Assembly (NCBI GenBank): GCA_045569115.1
Contig: JBJKZS010000025.1
Coordinates: 1-11,223 of the forward strand
Length of the DNA stretch: 11,223 bases
Reading direction: 5' to 3'
Source of the DNA: S15-B10 sp045569115
GTDB lineage: Bacteria; Fidelibacterota; Marinisomatia; Marinisomatales; S15-B10
Under the pieces are notes generated by a model. It made no database searches. It had not been told where the DNA came from and saw only the letters and a program-made list of their open reading frames with translations. This document shows, piece by piece, positions 1 to 6,033 of this stretch; the first letter of the stretch is position 1, and the number at the start of each line of letters is the position of its first letter. Position numbers and translations under genes: made by a program.

Positions 1-14
1 AAATAGAGGAAAAA

Positions 15-245
15 ATGAAACTATCCATTGAATATTGTAATCAGTGAAATTATCTTCCTAGAGCTTCCAGTCTGGCAAGCGAAATTCTTGATAAATATGG
101 TACTGATGTTAAACAATTATTATTAATTCCTTCTGGTGGTGGTCTATTTGAAATAATTAAAGATAATGAGTTAATTTTTTCAAAAAAACGACTTGATCGT
201 TTTCCAGAAGATGGAGAAATCTTTAGGCTTCTTGAAAATAAATAA
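15..245 (+). CDS. SelW-like (Rdx family) selenoprotein, in-frame TGA read as selenocysteine
   Basis: The reading frame from ATG 15 is open to TAA 243-245 except for one TGA at 45-47. Reading it as Sec gives 76 residues. The N-terminus MKLSIEYCNQ-U-NYLPRA matches the Rdx/SelW thioredoxin-like family, whose bacterial members carry CxQC or CxxU at this place followed by a 'LRA/PRA' helix start; here Cys8 and Sec11 form CxxU. Downstream the family hallmarks SGGGLFEI (about residues 40-47), a short strand ELIFSKK and RFPEDGEI (61-68) are all in frame. AGGA at 7-10 serves as ribosome binding site. A SECIS-like hairpin lies 3' of the TGA. SelW proteins are small cytosolic thiol/selenol oxidoreductases; the partner is unknown. 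TGA ends three other genes in this window, arguing against a recoded genome. The alternative is a recently broken Cys-type gene or a sequencing error, but the conserved frame after the TGA makes this less likely. The 3' end overlaps the next gene. Confidence 0.85.
48..86 (+). promoter_or_regulatory. Putative bacterial SECIS element for the Sec codon at 45-47
   Basis: Immediately after the TGA, GCTT (63-66) plus CCA (67-69) pair with TGG (73-75) plus AAGC (77-80), with C76 bulged, leaving apical loop GTC (70-72). The loop begins 22 nt after the TGA and has G as its first base; both fit the known bacterial pattern of a hairpin just 3' of the UGA with a guanosine at the start of the loop. A basal helix AATT 48-51 with AATT 83-86, plus TC 53-54 with GA 81-82, can extend it. 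In such systems SelB bound to Sec-tRNA recognises the hairpin. Pairing was done by eye; no folding energy was calculated. Confidence 0.6.
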
Positions 246-1014
246 AATTCCAATACATCTTTTTATTGTTGGTCATTTTCTTTTTGCCGAAAAAAACCCT
301 GAGATTATTGTTTTATCAGTAAAAGTGGGATCTTCCATTGATGCTGCTGAAAATTCATTAATGGGTTTATTTCCCGATGTAAAAGATTTCGAAAGTGCTC
401 AATTTTACAAACTATCAGAAAATCGTTATATGGCAAAAATCGTTTATGTTGATAAAAACAGAAGAAGAATGAAAAAAAGACGATATTCTTGGCGTCAACT
501 TCAGAGTTTAAAATATAAGGCTGGTAGTCATCCATTTATAAGTGAGGAAGTACGTGACAAGCAATTGGATTTATTGGGATATTTACAAGAACATAATGTT
601 ATGGATGACATTCCATTGAGTACATTCTGTATAATTAAACATAGAAATGGAAAGTTATTTACGGGCACATTTCTCAATTACAGTAATAAAACTGTTAAAC
701 TCCAATCACCATTTAACAAAATTGAATTTCCTATAGAAGATCTAGAATCAATTGCCTATAAACCATTTATTGATGATGGTCTAATATGGAAAAAATTATT
801 AGCTTTTGGGATTGGATCATCTTTAGGAATTACATTTGCAGAATTTTGGAATACCCAAAAACTTCCATCAACAGACATGATTTGGCACAATAGGTTTCTT
901 GGTTTAGGAGTTGGTTTATTTTTAGGCAGAGAATTGTTCGAAGCGGTTTCTGTTCTTACTACTCCTAAAAAAGTAATTTCTTTAACTACCGAAGAATTGG
1001 TAAAAATCAATTGA
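211..1014 (+). CDS. Exported protein with Sm-like beta-barrel repeat and C-terminal glycine-rich membrane hairpin, function unknown
   Basis: From ATG 211 the product has 267 residues. The N-terminus reads as a signal peptide: Lys-rich n-region, hydrophobic core IPIHLFIVGHFLF, likely cleavage after Ala26. The middle holds a segment like an LSm/Hfq-type small barrel: 'IIKHRNGKLFTGTFLNY' then strands ending 'IEFPIEDLESIAYK', the usual order of strand, G-turn, strand and a final 'I..I.Y' strand. An earlier segment ending 'YSWRQLQSLKYK' looks like a diverged copy. The C-terminus has two glycine-rich hydrophobic stretches (around LLAFGIGSSLGITFAEF and FLGLGVGLFLG), which may form a membrane hairpin. 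The start is uncertain: ATG 211 lacks a good ribosome binding site and overlaps the selenoprotein gene by 35 nt, whereas TTG 232 has AGG 4 nt upstream and gives a more compact signal peptide (260 residues); TTG 193 seems too long. I do not recognise a named family. Confidence 0.65.
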   Translation: MEKSLGFLKINKIPIHLFIVGHFLFAEKNPEIIVLSVKVGSSIDAAENSLMGLFPDVKDFESAQFYKLSENRYMAKIVYVDKNRRRMKKRRYSWRQLQSLKYKAGSHPFISEEVRDKQLDLLGYLQEHNVMDDIPLSTFCIIKHRNGKLFTGTFLNYSNKTVKLQSPFNKIEFPIEDLESIAYKPFIDDGLIWKKLLAFGIGSSLGITFAEFWNTQKLPSTDMIWHNRFLGLGVGLFLGRELFEAVSVLTTPKKVISLTTEELVKIN

Positions 1015-1053
1015 AACATATAGATTCTATTATAATTACTCGGAGGACGATAA

Positions 1054-1482
1054 ATGGCTGAAGAACAATCTAATGAAGTAGACGCACAAAAAGTATTCTT
1101 GATGGCAAAGATTAATGAATTGACAGATGGTGTAGCACCAGGTTATGGCGAAGAATTTCTGGAAGAGCTAATGAGGCGTTTAGAAAAAACCGTCTTTGAT
1201 TTTAATGATGAAGTAACCTTATTGCTTGATATGTTAAAGTCACAATCGATAGAAAGAAATGAAAAGCTTAATGACCTTATTGAGAAAGGTGATCAGGTCA
1301 TAATTGAATCGGTGAAATCCGAAAAATCATCCGCTGAAACAGAAATGAGTGACTGGGAGAAAAGATTGGAGTCTCAAAGCGATTCTTCCGAAAAAAAGAA
1401 TGAATCAGAATCAAAATCAGTTAAAGAAAAAAGTCCGGTGAAAAAAAGTATATTTAGTTGGAAAAAAAAGAAAAAAGATTAA
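1054..1482 (+). CDS. Small charged protein with lysine-rich C-terminus, function unknown
   Basis: This 142-residue protein starts at ATG 1054 behind a strong ribosome binding site GGAGG (1042-1046). Residues 1-75 look helical and acidic, with heptad-like hydrophobic spacing around 'EEFLEELMRRLEKTVFDFNDEVTLLLDMLKS' style helices (about 33-63). From about residue 88 the sequence is low-complexity, rich in Ser, Glu and Lys, and ends in SIFSWKKKKKD, a strongly basic tail. There is no signal peptide, membrane segment or catalytic motif. It follows the exported Sm-like gene by 39 nt on the same strand, so the two may be co-transcribed. The basic tail could bind nucleic acid or acidic lipid, but nothing in the sequence establishes this. 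I do not recognise the family. The good ribosome binding site and length make it a real gene. Confidence 0.75.
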   Translation: MAEEQSNEVDAQKVFLMAKINELTDGVAPGYGEEFLEELMRRLEKTVFDFNDEVTLLLDMLKSQSIERNEKLNDLIEKGDQVIIESVKSEKSSAETEMSDWEKRLESQSDSSEKKNESESKSVKEKSPVKKSIFSWKKKKKD

Positions 1483-1504
1483 CAGTTTTTAATTTCTTGC
1501 TGAA

Positions 1505-2101
1505 TTAAGATTTTTTTGAGGAGAAAAATATCATTCTTTCATCCTTATTTTTGTGCTTACTATAAGTTGTATTAATAAATCCTGATTTTTCCATAAATAG
1601 AATCATATTTTCTGGATCTCCTAATTTTCCTTCTCCATTAGTAGATAAATCATTCTTCAATTGATCTGCAATAAAAAACTTCCCATTTGTTTTAAGGACT
1701 CTTTTTATCTCAGAAAGACCTTTTTTAAAATTATGCCAGTGATAAAAGGAATTTATAGCAAATGCGATATTTACGGATTCATTAATTAATGGTATATGTT
1801 CAGCTGAACCATTAAGAAATCTTATGTAATTCTTTTTCGAATAGCCCAAGGTTAATTTTTTTGCAATCTTAATCATTCTTGGTGTAGGATCAATTCCTAT
1901 TATTTGACCAACAGTGATTAACTCAGCCGCAATTCGACAAGAATTGCCACTACCGCATCCAATATCTAAAACTATATCAGAAGCTTTAATATTTGCCAGT
2001 TTTATAGCAAGAGTTGTAGAAAAATGCTCCCCATAATTTTCAGCATACCACTCAGCATCTTCATCATTCCACATTGATTCATATAAAAAATTACTCTTCA
2101 A
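1505..2101 (-). CDS. Class I SAM-dependent methyltransferase (Methyltransf_11-like), substrate unknown
   Basis: The 198-residue product is a single Rossmann-type methyltransferase domain. Motif I is VLDIGCGSGN, binding S-adenosylmethionine; an acidic residue follows in GIDPTPRMI; 'NGSAEHIPL' is the usual motif around the adenine-binding acidic position; 'INSFYHWHNFKKGLSEIKRVLKTNGKF' carries the post-motif helix and the R-V-L-K-x-G turn typical of the Ubie/Methyltransf_11 group. No substrate-specific domain is visible, so the methyl acceptor (small molecule, lipid or quinone) cannot be named. The longest frame starts at TTG 2101-2099; ATG 2074-2072 (residue 10) is an alternative, and neither has a clear ribosome binding site. 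It is the only leftward gene in the window, convergent with the small charged gene (22 bp gap) and divergent from dnaX, so it must have its own transcript. Confidence 0.85.
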   Translation of the reverse strand: MKSNFLYESMWNDEDAEWYAENYGEHFSTTLAIKLANIKASDIVLDIGCGSGNSCRIAAELITVGQIIGIDPTPRMIKIAKKLTLGYSKKNYIRFLNGSAEHIPLINESVNIAFAINSFYHWHNFKKGLSEIKRVLKTNGKFFIADQLKNDLSTNGEGKLGDPENMILFMEKSGFINTTYSKHKNKDERMIFFSSKKS

Positions 2102-2302
2102 AACTTAAAATAAAATATACTTCAAGTTATGTGTACTACAACTATTAATTGTTATCGATAAAAAGTAACTTGTCTTTTGGTTTTGGTTGAATTTATATAA
2201 AATAATAAGCTACAAAGGACTGGATCTTATTTTGGTGAAAAAAAACTTTTGTAGTAGTTATGATAACCAATGATCTTTATACTCAATTAAAGGGTTAAAA
2301 GA
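2102..2302. other. Divergent intergenic region with several dyads
   Basis: About 200 bp between the leftward methyltransferase and dnaX. It contains an inverted repeat CAAGTTA (2123-2129) / TAACTTG (2166-2172), a 10-bp palindrome TTATCGATAA (2152-2161), a related dyad GTTAT-G-ATAAC (2257-2267), and CTACAAA (2210-2216) / TTTGTAG (2248-2254). Promoters for both flanking genes must lie here. Because ffs (SRP RNA) often sits next to dnaX, I looked for its conserved GGAAGCAGC-type apical sequence and did not find it. No ORF or RNA gene is supported. Confidence 0.5.
2170..2199 (+). promoter_or_regulatory. Possible sigma70-type promoter for dnaX
   Basis: TTGTCT (2170-2175) and TATATA (2194-2199) resemble -35 and -10 boxes with an 18-bp spacer, about 100 bp upstream of dnaX. 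In DNA this A+T-rich such pairs arise by chance, and promoter consensus in this lineage is not known to me, so this is a candidate only. The -35 overlaps the right arm of the CAAGTTA/TAACTTG inverted repeat, which would be a natural operator position. Confidence 0.25.
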
Positions 2303-4033
2303 ATGAGTTACTTAGTTTTAGCAAGAAAATACAGACCTGAAACCTTTCATGAAATTCTTGGTCAAGACCATATTACTCAAACATTTCTAAATGCCTTTAA
2401 AAATAACCTAATTGCGCACGCCTATTTATTCTGTGGTCCTCGAGGCGTAGGAAAGACTACTACCGCCCGGGTATTAGCCAAGGCATTAAATTGTCTTTCA
2501 GCAGACAATATAAATCCTTGCAATGAATGCACCAATTGTCTTGAGATTTCTTCTTCTCGCAGTATGGATGTTATTGAGATTGATGGTGCCTCAAATCGAG
2601 GAATTGATGAAATGAGAAATTTGAGAGATGTTGTAAAATATTCTCCTATTAATTCTAAGTTTAAAGTTTTCATAATTGATGAAGTTCATATGCTAACACA
2701 GGCCGCATTTAATGCTCTACTTAAAACTCTTGAAGAACCTCCTGGGCATGTCAAATTTATTTTTGCAACGACTGAGTCTAATAAGGTCTTACCGACTATA
2801 ATGTCTAGATGCCAAAGGCATGATTTTCACAGAATATCAATTGACACTATTAAAAATTGTTTAAACAAAATTGCAAAAAAAGAAAATTTTTCAATTGAGA
2901 ATGAAGTTTTCACTCTTATTGGTAATAATGCTGATGGCAGTATGCGAGACGCCCTAAGTTTAACTGATCAACTTATTGCATTTTGTGGAAATAAAATAAC
3001 AATGAAAGATGCTGTTAAAATGCTTCGAATTATTCCTGTCGATATATTCTTTCAGGTTACGGATTGTCTCATTACAAAAGATAGAGTTGAACTACTTAAA
3101 ACTTTGAACAAAATCTATGTGAATGGCTTTCCTTTAGGAGACTTTATACGAGGCTTCAACAAACATTTATTAAATCTTTTAATTTCAGCAGTTGATGGAG
3201 AAGGGCAATTATTAGATATGACATCGGATCTAAAAACACGTTACAATGAAATTAGTCCGAAATGGAACCCTCGTGATATAATTCGGATTCTTGATCAATC
3301 GACAAAGATGGAATCAGAACTAAAATATGTTGAACAACCTAAAGTATATATTGAAGTTATGATGTTGAAGCTTGTAGAAATGGATTCTTCTATAGATATT
3401 GAATATCTAATAAATAAATTATCGTCACTTAAGGTAGAGGAAACGGTAATATCAGAAGAAACAGCAAGTGTAGAAAAGGAAATTAGTAACGCTGAAGAAT
3501 TGGTTCAAAATAAGAGCATTGAATATGACGAGAAGTTAAAAAAAGAAGATGAGGTCAATAGAACTTTCACTTCAAGAAAAAAAGATGATAGAAATAATGA
3601 CAAAAGTCATGAGAATCAAATCCAGGAAGATATAGAAGTATCAACAGATACTAATGAGAATCTAAATGCTAATCATTCTTCAAATTCTTCTAGTATTGTA
3701 TTAGAGGTAATTATTGAAAGCTGGAGTGCAATAATCTCAAAAGTATCAGAAAGTGGTACTTCAATAGGAACCTTTTTATCACATGGTGAACCAATCGAAG
3801 TAGTCGGAAGTAAAATTGTTATTGGTTTTCCTAAGAGTAATAAATTTCAAATTGATGTATTAAAGAAAAATTCAATAAAGATAGAAAAAAGTATTGCTAG
3901 TGTTTTAAAAAAAGAATTACGGGTAGATTTCATCATAAATCAAAATAAAGTTTCTACAACTTCTGAATCAACAGATAAAAACCTAGTTACTAAGAAGATG
4001 CTTGAAGTTTTTGGTGGAGATTTAAATAGTTAA
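2303..4033 (+). CDS. dnaX: DNA polymerase III subunit tau (and possibly gamma)
   Basis: This is the clamp-loader ATPase that loads the beta sliding clamp and, through its C-terminal part, ties the replisome together. The 576-residue product has the family start 'YLVLARKYRPETF', Walker A GPRGVGKT (45-52), a zinc site with Cys64, Cys73, Cys76 and Cys79, Walker B VFIIDE (122-127) and the SRC arginine-finger motif (168-170), then 'GSMRDALSLTDQ' of sensor 2. Domain III ends near residue 375; a charged Glu/Lys/Asn/Ser linker runs to about 460, followed by a tau-like C-terminal domain beginning near 'IIESWSAII'. ATG 2303 is preceded by AAAGGG. It is followed 17 nt later by ebfC and then recR, the usual arrangement. 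The linker carries two A7 slippery heptamers described separately. Identity is certain; a separate gamma form is only a possibility. Confidence 0.97.
   Translation: MSYLVLARKYRPETFHEILGQDHITQTFLNAFKNNLIAHAYLFCGPRGVGKTTTARVLAKALNCLSADNINPCNECTNCLEISSSRSMDVIEIDGASNRGIDEMRNLRDVVKYSPINSKFKVFIIDEVHMLTQAAFNALLKTLEEPPGHVKFIFATTESNKVLPTIMSRCQRHDFHRISIDTIKNCLNKIAKKENFSIENEVFTLIGNNADGSMRDALSLTDQLIAFCGNKITMKDAVKMLRIIPVDIFFQVTDCLITKDRVELLKTLNKIYVNGFPLGDFIRGFNKHLLNLLISAVDGEGQLLDMTSDLKTRYNEISPKWNPRDIIRILDQSTKMESELKYVEQPKVYIEVMMLKLVEMDSSIDIEYLINKLSSLKVEETVISEETASVEKEISNAEELVQNKSIEYDEKLKKEDEVNRTFTSRKKDDRNNDKSHENQIQEDIEVSTDTNENLNANHSSNSSSIVLEVIIESWSAIISKVSESGTSIGTFLSHGEPIEVVGSKIVIGFPKSNKFQIDVLKKNSIKIEKSIASVLKKELRVDFIINQNKVSTTSESTDKNLVTKKMLEVFGGDLNS
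3538..3588 (+). other. Tandem A_AAA_AAA heptamers in dnaX linker, candidate -1 frameshift or slippage sites
   Basis: Seven A's at 3538-3544 and again at 3577-3583 lie in the register X XXA AAA AAA G of the dnaX frame. A -1 slip at the first would add Arg-Arg and stop at TGA 3550-3552, giving a 416-residue product; at the second it would add Arg and stop at TGA 3586-3588, giving 428 residues. Both products keep domains I-III and lose the tau C-terminal domain, like gamma of E. coli. GAAG-a-TGA (3545-3552) can pair with TCACTTC (3567-3573) as a weak hairpin directly after the first site. Two more in-register A7 runs exist in the gene (2875-2881, 3907-3913), so chance is a real alternative. Confidence 0.35.
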
Positions 4034-4050
4034 GATAAAAAGGAGGCGGG

Positions 4051-4389
4051 ATGTTCAGTAAAGGGAATTTCCAAAATATTCTAAAACAAGCAAAAAACGT
4101 GCAAAAAAAGATTGAAGCTACGCAAGCTGAGCTTGAAAAGATGGTTTTGACTGGCCAATCTGGTGGCGGAATGGTTGAAGCAAAAGTCAATGGTAAGAAT
4201 GAATTATTATCATTAAGTATTGATCCTGAGTTGTTACAAGATGATGTTGAAATGATTGAAGATCTTGTAATTGCAGCTGTTAATCAAGGTTTAAGTAAAG
4301 CTAACAAAGAATCGCAAAAAAGAATGTCTTCAGTTTCTGGAAGCATGATAAGTGATTTAGGTGACTTTAATTTGCCAAGTGATTCTTAG
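4051..4389 (+). CDS. ebfC: YbaB/EbfC family nucleoid-associated DNA-binding protein
   Basis: The 112-residue protein has the YbaB/EbfC plan: a long N-terminal helix 'ILKQAKNVQKKIEATQAELEK', then the signature glycine turn and strand 'GQSGGGMVEAKVNGKNELLSLSIDPELL', then 'EMIEDLVIAAVNQGLSKANKESQKRM'. The family forms dimers shaped like tweezers that bind DNA with little sequence preference and is nearly always encoded between dnaX and recR, as here. The start ATG 4051 is set by an excellent ribosome binding site AGGAGG (4041-4046). Its stop TAG overlaps the GTG start of recR by one base, so the two are translationally coupled. The length is normal for the family and nothing is missing. Confidence 0.96.
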   Translation: MFSKGNFQNILKQAKNVQKKIEATQAELEKMVLTGQSGGGMVEAKVNGKNELLSLSIDPELLQDDVEMIEDLVIAAVNQGLSKANKESQKRMSSVSGSMISDLGDFNLPSDS

Positions 4390-4982
4390 TGAACGGATTA
4401 CCAGAATCCTTTAATAGACTTGTGAATGGTCTTTCTGAATTTCCTGGCATTGGGAAAAAGACAGCTGAAAGAATGGCCTTTCATTTATTAAAATCAAATA
4501 AAACTTGGTCCGGAGACCTTGCAAAAGCTATTATAGACGTAAAGGCTCAAATACATGAGTGTCCTTCATGTCACAATATATCAGAAGTTATTCCATGCTC
4601 AATCTGCTCTGATGATAGACGAGATAATATGTTAATTTGTGTTGTAGAGGATACAATAGATCTGGTAGCTTTTGAAAAAACTAAACATTATAATGGGAAA
4701 TATCATGTATTAGGGGGAGTTTTGTCACCTTTAGATGGTATAGGGCCCGAAAAACTTCATATAACTACCCTTCTTGATAAAGTTACAGGAACTGAGGAAA
4801 TTATTCTTGCAACCAATCCAAGTGCTGAAGGAGAAACCACAGCTTTGTTTTTGGCGAAACTTTTAAAAGAAAAAGATGTAAAAATAACTAGACTGGCAAG
4901 TGGTATTCCAATAGGTGGGGACTTAGAATATACAGATGAAGCTACGCTTATAAGTGCCCTTAATGGAAGAAGAGAGTTTTAA
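4389..4982 (+). CDS. recR: Recombination protein RecR
   Basis: RecR works with RecO (and RecF) to load RecA on SSB-coated gapped DNA. All parts are present in 197 residues: N-terminal helix-hairpin-helix 'FPGIGKKTAERMAFHLL' (18-34), four-Cys zinc finger with Cys58, Cys61, Cys70 and Cys73, a Toprim domain starting 'ICVVEDTIDLVAFE' and including 'GVLSPLDGIGPE' and 'ATNPSAEGETTALFLA', and the C-terminal 'RLASGIPIGGDLEYTDEATL' segment that is highly conserved. Start GTG 4389 overlaps the ebfC stop as TAGTG; the stop TAA shares one base with the pgsA start (TAATG). The usual bacterial neighbours dnaX and ebfC are upstream, and recA and recX lie further down the same strand. Confidence 0.97.
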   Translation: MNGLPESFNRLVNGLSEFPGIGKKTAERMAFHLLKSNKTWSGDLAKAIIDVKAQIHECPSCHNISEVIPCSICSDDRRDNMLICVVEDTIDLVAFEKTKHYNGKYHVLGGVLSPLDGIGPEKLHITTLLDKVTGTEEIILATNPSAEGETTALFLAKLLKEKDVKITRLASGIPIGGDLEYTDEATLISALNGRREF

Positions 4983-5578
4983 TGTTACCTAATCTTCTTA
5001 CTATTGGAAGGATTTTATTAACACCTCTATTCATACTTTGTCTGTTTTATGAATCTCCATGGGCAAAAGCTAGTGCTTTGATAATCTTTCTCATTGCTGC
5101 AATTACTGATGCCTTTGATGGACATATAGCTAGAAAAAAGGATTTAGTTTCAAAAACTGGTGAATTTTTAGACCCATTAGCTGATAAAATACTTGTTGTA
5201 TCTTCGTTCCTATCATTTGCACTATTAGGTAAAATCCCTTTTTGGATGGTTGTTTTAATAGTTTTTAGAGATTTATTTGTTACCGGCTTGAGGATGGTCT
5301 TTTTAAATAATGGTATTAGCCTTGTAACTAGTAAGGTTGCAAAAGCAAAAACCGGAATTCAACTTTTTTCTATAGTGTTTATATTAATTTATTTAACCCT
5401 CGCAACCTTTCCTCCTTTATACTCTTCAGGACTTACAGAATTTATCGAAAGGTTTGATCTCATTTGGTATAGCGTTTTACTAACAACTATATTCACTGTT
5501 TATACAGGATTAAATTATCTTTATGTCAACAGAAAAGCTATTCAACTTTTTATTGGCAATTCTAATCGTAATATGTGA
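4982..5578 (+). CDS. pgsA: CDP-diacylglycerol--glycerol-3-phosphate 3-phosphatidyltransferase
   Basis: PgsA makes phosphatidylglycerophosphate from CDP-diacylglycerol and glycerol 3-phosphate at the inner membrane, the committed step to phosphatidylglycerol and cardiolipin. The CDP-alcohol phosphotransferase motif D-x2-DG-x2-AR-x8-G-x3-D-x3-D is perfect: Asp43, Asp46, Gly47, Ala50, Arg51, Gly60, Asp64 and Asp68. The start MLPNLLTIGRILLTP is the characteristic PgsA N-terminus, and about six hydrophobic membrane segments follow, the last near 'YSVLLTTIFTVYTGLNYLYV'. At 198 residues it is of normal length. The gene begins within the recR stop codon and ends within the pgpA start (GTGA), and pgpA encodes the next enzyme of the pathway, which supports the assignment over phosphatidylserine synthase-type relatives. 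Confidence 0.95.
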   Translation: MLPNLLTIGRILLTPLFILCLFYESPWAKASALIIFLIAAITDAFDGHIARKKDLVSKTGEFLDPLADKILVVSSFLSFALLGKIPFWMVVLIVFRDLFVTGLRMVFLNNGISLVTSKVAKAKTGIQLFSIVFILIYLTLATFPPLYSSGLTEFIERFDLIWYSVLLTTIFTVYTGLNYLYVNRKAIQLFIGNSNRNM

Positions 5579-6033
5579 AAGCAATCCTTGTCTATACAGC
5601 TGATTGGTATTCCACCTGTTTTCGTATAGGTTATTTTCCACTGGCACCAGGAACACTGGGAAGCTTAATAGCTTTAATTGCTTGGTTTTTATTACCAGAA
5701 ACTTCAGCCATCAATTTAATCCTAATAATCTCCATTGTTTTTATAATTGGGATTTTTGCAACTGGTCTTATAGAAAAGGAATATAATATTCAGGATCCTT
5801 CTTATATAATTATAGATGAATGGGTCGGAATGTGGGTTGCACTTCTTTTTGTTCCTAATGATACAATTTGGTTTGTTTTTGCTTTTATACTTTTTAGATC
5901 TTTTGATATCCTAAAAATTTATCCAGCCAATATAATTGAAAAATTAAATGGTGGTATGGGAATTATGTTAGACGATATAGTTGCTGGTTTATATGCTGGA
6001 TTAATTACTAATGGAATAGCAAGAATAATATGA
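5575..6033 (+). CDS. pgpA: Phosphatidylglycerophosphatase A
   Basis: PgpA removes the phosphate from phosphatidylglycerophosphate to give phosphatidylglycerol, directly after PgsA. The 152-residue membrane protein has the family motifs: 'YFPLAPGTLGSLIAL' near the N-terminus (about 20-34), 'YIIIDEWVGMWVALLFVP' in the centre, 'FRSFDILKIYPANIIEKLNGGMGIMLDDIVAG' style conserved acidic and basic residues near the end (including DD before IVAG), and four hydrophobic segments. The start is GTG 5575, overlapping the pgsA stop by 4 nt as GTGA; its own stop overlaps the ATG of cinA as ATGA. These tight overlaps indicate translational coupling of the two lipid enzymes. Confidence 0.95.
   Translation: MKAILVYTADWYSTCFRIGYFPLAPGTLGSLIALIAWFLLPETSAINLILIISIVFIIGIFATGLIEKEYNIQDPSYIIIDEWVGMWVALLFVPNDTIWFVFAFILFRSFDILKIYPANIIEKLNGGMGIMLDDIVAGLYAGLITNGIARII

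Noticed and set aside
15..47. Reading the first gene as a 10-residue peptide ending at TGA, or as a pseudogene
   Set aside because: The frame after the TGA is intact and family-like to a normal stop, and a SECIS-like hairpin follows, so Sec decoding fits better.
45..47. UGA reassigned to a standard amino acid throughout the genome
   Set aside because: TGA is the terminating codon of the exported-protein gene (1012-1014), pgsA (5576-5578) and pgpA (6031-6033) at the expected protein lengths.
50..253. Minus-strand ORF of 67 codons opposite the start of the window
   Set aside because: It lies antisense to the SelW-like frame, whose family motifs are clear; the minus-strand product has no recognisable features.
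1470..1520. Possible bidirectional terminator between the convergent genes
   Set aside because: AAGAAA and TTTCTT can pair and T-rich stretches flank them, but the stem is all A-T with a large bulge; it is not distinguishable from base composition.
2102..2302. ffs (SRP RNA) gene next to dnaX
   Set aside because: The position is typical, but the conserved apical sequence and a long pairing arm are not visible.
5604..5786. Short plus-strand ORF inside pgpA
   Set aside because: Out-of-frame shadow of pgpA with no start signal or family features.
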